Below are positions 59,368 through 64,000 of a DNA stretch of 64,000 bases, piece by piece. Source of the stretch: Christensenella sp. UBA2853 (GTDB lineage: Bacteria > Bacillota > Clostridia > Christensenellales > Aristaeellaceae); assembly GCA_002350845.1 (NCBI GenBank), contig DEFL01000081.1, positions 72,078-136,077 of the forward strand. Reading direction: 5' to 3'. The notes beneath the pieces are model-generated. The model saw nothing but the letters and a program-made list of their open reading frames with translations, did not search any database and was not told the origin of the DNA. The position numbers were made by a program, and so were the translations under genes. Position 1 is the first letter of the stretch. Every line of letters starts with the position of its first letter.

Positions 59368-59406
59368 AAAGAAAACGGGAAAGCAGCACGAAAGACTGCT
59401 TTCCCG
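59368..59406 (-). terminator. intrinsic terminator of the SNF2 helicase gene
   Basis: CGGGAAAGCAG (59376-59386) pairs with CTGCTTTCCCG (59396-59406); on the minus strand TTTTCTTTT follows. A second GC-rich palindrome near 59289-59326 without T run also lies in the gap 59229-59486. Confidence 0.8.
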
Positions 59407-59486
59407 GGAGAGAATAACCAGCGGTGAAGACCGCTTTCCATGCGTCTGAACGGCCTTTGCCCGCATGCTCTGTCATGCGCAGGGGA

Positions 59487-62400
59487 TCAGCTGAGGAGGG
59501 CGAGCAGCTCTTCATGGGACATGGAGAGCAGGGACTCACTGCGGCCTTCCAGAATGGCGTCGGCCAGGTCCTTCTTGGCTTCCTGCATCTGGACGATGCG
59601 TTCTTCAATGGTACCCGCTGCGATCAGCTTAAAGACCGTCACCTGACGTGTCTGACCGATGCGGTGCGCACGGTCGGTGGCCTGGTTCTGTGCGGCCAGA
59701 TTCCACCACGGATCATAGTGAATGACGACATCCGCGCCGACCAGGTTCAGACCGGTGCCGCCGGCTTTCAGGGAGATCAGGAAGACCGGGGTATCGCCGA
59801 CATTGAAGTCATGAACCAGCTGCAGACGCTGCTCTTTGGAGGTGGCGCCGGTCAGGATGTAGTGGGGAATGCCGGCCTCGGTGAGATCCTTACTCAGCAG
59901 GTCCAGCATGGAGGTGAACTGGGAAAAGAGCAGGATACGGTGTCCGCTGTCCATGGCGCTTTCGATCAGATCCAGGCAGGCGGTCCGCTTTGCACTTTCG
60001 CCGTGATAATCCTCGAACAGGAGCGACGGATCACAGCAGATCTGCCGCAGCTTGAGCAGTTCAGGCAGAATCCCGAAGCGGGCCTGTGGCGTGTCGGCGG
60101 TTTCAATCCGGTTGCGGAGCACATAGACCTGCGCGTCATAGAGGCGCCGCTGTTCTTCGTCAAAGACCGCGGTGCGGATTTCCTCGAGTTTTTCGGGCAG
60201 CTCCCTGAGCACGTCGGATTTCAGGCGGCGCAGGATGAACGGGGCCGTCATGTGGGCGAGCAGTTCTGTGGCGGTTTCATCCTTCATCTGCGTGATCGGA
60301 AGATCATAGCGGCTGCGGAACGTTTCAGCGGAGAAGAGGAAACCGGGCATCAGGAAGTCAAAGATGGACCAGAGCTCGGAGAGACGGTTCTCAATCGGCG
60401 TGCCGGTGAGGGCGAAGCGATGGGTGCCCTTGAGAATCTTGACGGCCTTGGTGATATTGGCTTTGGTGGTCTTGATATACTGCGCTTCATCCAGAACGAT
60501 GACATGGAACTGGATCGGCTGGAGAAGGGAGATGTCTCTGCGGACCACGTCATAGGAAGCGATATAGATATCAGTGGTCTGCCTGCCGTTTTTCAGGTCA
60601 TCGAGGATCTGTTCACGGTAAGCCGCTGTGCCGGTGAGTGTGGTGCAGGAGAGGGTGGGAGTGAACCTCCGGATTTCCTCCCGCCAGTTATAGACCAGGG
60701 AGGCGGGGCAGATGATCAGGTAGGGATCCGTCGCCCCTTCCTCGCGCATGGCCAGCAGACAGGAAAGCATCTGCAGGGTTTTGCCAAGGCCCATATCATC
60801 GGCCAGAATGCCGCCGAAACCGGCACGGGCCAGCATGCGTAGCCAGCTGTAGCCGGCAATCTGATACGGCCGCATGACCGAGCGCAGGGAGGAAGGAACC
60901 TCAAACACGGTATTGCGGATCCGGTCAAAATCCTCCGCGAGCTGCTGGAAATGCTCATCCCGTGTGCGCACCAGCCGCTCGTGGGTGTGCATCATGGCAC
61001 TGACAAACGCGGCGCGGGACTTGGGCATGGAGGCTGTCCGCTGAATGACTTCCTCAGCCGACAGGTCCAGCATTTCCGTGATGCCGATCAGTTCCTCCAG
61101 CTCCGCCCGGGCGACTTCCAGATCAATGAAATCCCCGCTGCGCAGGCGGTGAAAATGCTGCTTCCTGCGGTAGGCGGAGAGCAGGGCCAGGAGTTCCTCT
61201 TCGCTGAGATCCTCAGAGAGCAGGGAAACATGGATCAGGTCGGCATCGACACTGACATTGAGATACGGCTGCCCAATGGAACGGACATGCAGGGTGGGGA
61301 AGTCGCTGCTGGCAAGCACAGAGCCGTAGCGTTCCAGTTCAGGGAGTGCATCATGCAGAATCTGGAAAAGCGCATCGTCTGTGATTTTGCAGAAAAAGGT
61401 GCCGGTGTTCTGATCAAAAGAAGGGAAATACCGCTGAATGGTCTGGCTGACGAGGGTCTCACGGACCAGGTCGCGGATGTCCGGCGCGTTGTCTGTGTAC
61501 GGGTAGCTGTATTCCTGCGCGTCATACCGGACAGTCCCGCGGCAGCGGAAGGTGTCCGTCTCATGGTCGACGGTGAGGTAAAAGCAGAACACGGCCTCCG
61601 AGGGCACAGAATCCAGAAAGCCTTCCGGCGTATAATCACGGAACGCAAAGAGCGGATTCTGCTTGAGGACCGGGACCAGCTCATGGCAGAAATACATCAG
61701 GCGGTTGTGGCCGATGACATACTGGAACAGACCGTTGGCATCGGCCGCATGCTGGAAGATGGAAAGCAGCGCTTCATCCTTTTTATCCAGACGGAGGAGA
61801 TGCTTGCGGTCTCTGGAGAGCATGTAGGTGGATTCAATGCCCTGAAGGAAATACGGAAGAATGCCTTCGAGGAGCAGAACCGGCTGATCGTTCTTTTCTG
61901 TGAGTGACAGGGACAGCGGAAACAGACCTTCACAGGGACCGATCTGAAGAAAATCACGGACGTGACTGTTGGAGTCCTGCAGGACGGTCAGAATCTGTCC
62001 GCAGGTCGCATCATAAAAATGGTCCAGAACGGTATCCGCAAGAAGCGGCGTATCGGCATCATGGCGCACGGAATACGTGTCACGCCGTCCGCGGGCACGG
62101 CCGTAGTAATCATAGATGAACCGGATCAGGTCGAGGGCCGGCATGGATTCCGGTGTGAGCGTGTTCCGCTCAAAATCAATGGCTGCCGCACCGTACAGAT
62201 ACAGCGGTCCCTTTTCCTGCATGGCTTCTGCGATCCGGATCGGACGGAAGCATTCATAGAATGTGCCTTTTCCCTGACGGATCAGCGTGACCAGGGAAGG
62301 CTCCTGGGAGGTGGAATGAAACCGGACGGCCAGCTGAAGATCAATGGTCGGTGCCCGGTGCTCCTGCGCTGCAGGCAGGCTGGTGCCAAGGAAGGACATG

Positions 62401-63359
62401 AGCGTATTGGCGTTCTTGTCGGTGGCATCACCGGGCCGGAAGCGGCAGACATATTCAATCACGTGGCGGAAGGCAATCAGCTGATGACAGCAGAAATAGG
62501 GCTGCCGCTCCGTGTTTTTTTCATTATAGCTGATATGGCACCGTGTGCAGGCTGCCTTGGTCAGCCGGTCGCGTGCCAGGGTAAAGCGGATCTGATCGGC
62601 ATCAATGGAGAGCTTGCAGCTCAGCGTCTGTTCACCGCTGGGGGCATAGCCCAGGGACGGGGACAGGGAAACCAGCGGCTTGGTTGCAAGCAGTGCTTTT
62701 GCCCGGGTCAGTTCCGTCTCGACGGCACGGGCATTTTCCATGATATGCCGGAGATCAAAATACAGGTGATCCGGGAGGACCAGATTGGGGAAAAACTGCG
62801 AGACAGGGACAAACGCAGTCTGCGCTTCAGGTGCAGGATGCGGGATGGAGGACAGGGCAGCAGCCTGGCGAAGGGGTGAGAGATGAGAAAGCGGAGAAGG
62901 CCTGGGCGTGACCGGAGGCCGGGTCTGCGGTGCAGGCGGAAGGACACCGGATTCGCGCTTTTCCCGCAGATTCTTTTCTTCCGCTGTCTCCCGAAAGGTA
63001 AACGACCCGCGCTCTTTTTCCCAGTGAAGCAGGAGAGCGGCCTGGTGGGCACACGGCGCTTTCAGAGACTCTGAACAGCTGCAGGCAAAATAAGCCTGAC
63101 CGACGCTCAGCGCCTTTTCTGAAGCAGGCGCGGCATCGGGGGCAATAAAGAATTCTCCTGCACACTGAGTATAGGAAGCGGGAACGACGCATTTGGCGCG
63201 GAAACCGTTTTTGAATTCTGCCGTTGCACTGACATTGTCTCCACGGTTCATGGTAATGCGCACAAGCATGTTGTTGCGAAGCAGACGCTGGGCAGCAGCG
63301 AGCGTATTCAGGTCGAAAACAGCACGCCAGTTCCATGAGATGATGCGAGGTCTGTCCAA
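59487..63359 (-). CDS. SWIM zinc-finger SNF2-family helicase-like ATPase
   Basis: About 1290 residues, started at TTG 63359, six bases after GGGAGGG. The long in-frame extension to 63932 runs across an opposing gene and has no start signal. Residues 50-110 contain a SWIM finger (CSCSESLKAPCAHQAALLL). A large bacterial SNF2-associated region covers about 150-830. The ATPase follows: GGILADDMGLGKTLQMLSCL, VIVLDEAQYIKTTKAN, LTGTPIENRLSELWS, and the helicase C part ending AHRIGQTRQVTVFKLIAAGT. Such enzymes translocate on double-stranded DNA. They accompany repair or defence genes in some genomes, but here there is no such context. It is a single-gene unit. Confidence 0.92.
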   Translation of the reverse strand: MDRPRIISWNWRAVFDLNTLAAAQRLLRNNMLVRITMNRGDNVSATAEFKNGFRAKCVVPASYTQCAGEFFIAPDAAPASEKALSVGQAYFACSCSESLKAPCAHQAALLLHWEKERGSFTFRETAEEKNLREKRESGVLPPAPQTRPPVTPRPSPLSHLSPLRQAAALSSIPHPAPEAQTAFVPVSQFFPNLVLPDHLYFDLRHIMENARAVETELTRAKALLATKPLVSLSPSLGYAPSGEQTLSCKLSIDADQIRFTLARDRLTKAACTRCHISYNEKNTERQPYFCCHQLIAFRHVIEYVCRFRPGDATDKNANTLMSFLGTSLPAAQEHRAPTIDLQLAVRFHSTSQEPSLVTLIRQGKGTFYECFRPIRIAEAMQEKGPLYLYGAAAIDFERNTLTPESMPALDLIRFIYDYYGRARGRRDTYSVRHDADTPLLADTVLDHFYDATCGQILTVLQDSNSHVRDFLQIGPCEGLFPLSLSLTEKNDQPVLLLEGILPYFLQGIESTYMLSRDRKHLLRLDKKDEALLSIFQHAADANGLFQYVIGHNRLMYFCHELVPVLKQNPLFAFRDYTPEGFLDSVPSEAVFCFYLTVDHETDTFRCRGTVRYDAQEYSYPYTDNAPDIRDLVRETLVSQTIQRYFPSFDQNTGTFFCKITDDALFQILHDALPELERYGSVLASSDFPTLHVRSIGQPYLNVSVDADLIHVSLLSEDLSEEELLALLSAYRRKQHFHRLRSGDFIDLEVARAELEELIGITEMLDLSAEEVIQRTASMPKSRAAFVSAMMHTHERLVRTRDEHFQQLAEDFDRIRNTVFEVPSSLRSVMRPYQIAGYSWLRMLARAGFGGILADDMGLGKTLQMLSCLLAMREEGATDPYLIICPASLVYNWREEIRRFTPTLSCTTLTGTAAYREQILDDLKNGRQTTDIYIASYDVVRRDISLLQPIQFHVIVLDEAQYIKTTKANITKAVKILKGTHRFALTGTPIENRLSELWSIFDFLMPGFLFSAETFRSRYDLPITQMKDETATELLAHMTAPFILRRLKSDVLRELPEKLEEIRTAVFDEEQRRLYDAQVYVLRNRIETADTPQARFGILPELLKLRQICCDPSLLFEDYHGESAKRTACLDLIESAMDSGHRILLFSQFTSMLDLLSKDLTEAGIPHYILTGATSKEQRLQLVHDFNVGDTPVFLISLKAGGTGLNLVGADVVIHYDPWWNLAAQNQATDRAHRIGQTRQVTVFKLIAAGTIEERIVQMQEAKKDLADAILEGRSESLLSMSHEELLALLS

Positions 63360-63548
63360 GAGATTCCCTCCCGGCACTGCTGGGCAGCAGTAGATTATCC
63401 AAGAAATGATACACGTGCGGGAGTCAAAAGGCAAGGTGGTTTTCGACTGATTTTTCCCCGGAATTGCATTTTCCGTGTGCATCTGCTGGCATGTATTGCA
63501 AAAATGGAGATCTTCCGATATCCTGATGCCGAAAGGAGAACGGAAGCG

Positions 63549-63977
63549 ATGGATTACAGAAAACATCAGGATACATATATTGTCCGCATGGACCGGGGGG
63601 AAGAAGTGGTTGACTGTCTGAAGAGACTGTGCCGGGCATGCGGCATTTCGCTGGCCCAGGTGTCGGCCATCGGCGCAGCCGACCGGGCGGAAATCGGACT
63701 GTACAATGTGGAAAAGCAGCAGTATATCAAAACAGAGCTGGAGGGGGAGATGGAGGTCATTTCCATTCTGGGGAGTGTGACCGTGAAAGACGGGGATGTC
63801 TATCTCCATCTGCATGCATCCTTTGGGCTCAGTGACATGACCGTCCGCGGCGGTCATCTGAACAGCTGCAGGATTTCCGGCACATGCGAGATGTTTGTGC
63901 GGGAACTGCCGGGCACGGTCGGGCGAATGCATGATCAGGAGACCGGGCTGAATGTGTTTTCATTTGTGGAGGCTTGA
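63549..63977 (+). CDS. PPC/DUF296 domain protein
   Basis: 142 residues, starting ten bases after AAAGGAG. It is a single PPC (DUF296) domain, as in prokaryotic trimeric proteins related to the plant AHL DNA-binding proteins: YIVRMDRGEEVVDCLKRLCR, VSAIGAADRAEIGLYN, VTVKDGDVYLHLHASFGLSD, and VRGGHLNSCRISGTCEMFV. The conserved His residues in LHLHAS and GGHL form a metal-like cluster. The prokaryotic function is not settled. It is divergent from the SNF2 helicase gene with 189 bases between the two starts. Confidence 0.9.
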   Translation: MDYRKHQDTYIVRMDRGEEVVDCLKRLCRACGISLAQVSAIGAADRAEIGLYNVEKQQYIKTELEGEMEVISILGSVTVKDGDVYLHLHASFGLSDMTVRGGHLNSCRISGTCEMFVRELPGTVGRMHDQETGLNVFSFVEA

Positions 63978-64000
63978 GTCGTCAATTACCCACGACTGAA

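Noticed and set aside
63360..63932. An N-terminal extension of the SNF2 helicase by 191 codons
   Set aside because: It runs antisense through the PPC-domain gene, contains no domain, and a strong GGGAGGG site points to the TTG at 63359.
1..64000. A CRISPR array, restriction-modification or toxin-antitoxin defence system
   Set aside because: I saw no regularly spaced repeats, no methylase or nuclease pair and no paired small genes of that type; the SNF2 helicase stands alone.

Overview
The window comes from a moderately GC-rich member of the Bacillota, most likely a gut-type clostridium (Clostridia, possibly near Christensenellales; this placement is inference). The signs are strong AGGAGG ribosome binding sites, a T-box leader on proS, a BirA-type operator on bioY, HemZ, MutS2, a RelA/SpoT hydrolase-synthetase, RsmG, ZapA, LplA/LplB/YtcP-type sugar importers and no outer-membrane genes. 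Intergenic terminators and sigma-A promoters are unusually clear and are listed.

Bases 1-13760 form a sugar and redox catabolism region. It holds a truncated sugar isomerase, an ABC importer (two permeases and a binding protein, no ATPase), a large protein ending in a phosphodiester-glycosidase domain on the opposite strand, a YdcF-MazG fusion, a second TIM-barrel isomerase with a Gfo/Idh/MocA dehydrogenase, and a converging operon of an old-yellow-enzyme-like reductase, an SDR and a fumarate-reductase-like flavoprotein. Bases 13965-17128 carry a zinc-ribbon membrane protein, a glutaredoxin-like protein, a DUF3089-like pseudogene with an internal deletion, and a C39-type peptidase.

Bases 17129-21724 are an AT-rich accessory island. 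It contains a Tat-exported metallo-beta-lactamase-fold protein divergent from a LysR regulator, tRNA-like relics, and a decayed integrative element of about 1 kb. The element is bounded by 47-bp direct repeats of a tRNA 3' end and holds an integrase remnant and a small secreted protein. The target tRNA gene is the most notable feature of the window: a tRNA-Leu(UAA) interrupted after U34 by a compact 215-nt group I intron, the site known from cyanobacteria and plastids.

Bases 21787-42646 are mainly housekeeping: rsmG with two YdcF proteins and an iron-type alcohol dehydrogenase, an SH3-like secreted protein, a zinc-ribbon protein, an XRE regulator, recO, a CapA/flippase pair, bioY under a BirA operator, a YhhN protein, ssb, secD-secF, and a run of recJ, relA, dtd, an MBL hydrolase and hemZ.

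Bases 42842-46415 hold a second complete sugar importer on the minus strand, again without an ATPase. From 46871 to the end come a cyclophilin, zapA, a U32 peptidase, mutS2, a two-component system running into chorismate mutase and shikimate kinase, an amino-acid kinase, a serine hydrolase, T-box-regulated proS, a SWIM/SNF2 helicase and a PPC-domain protein.
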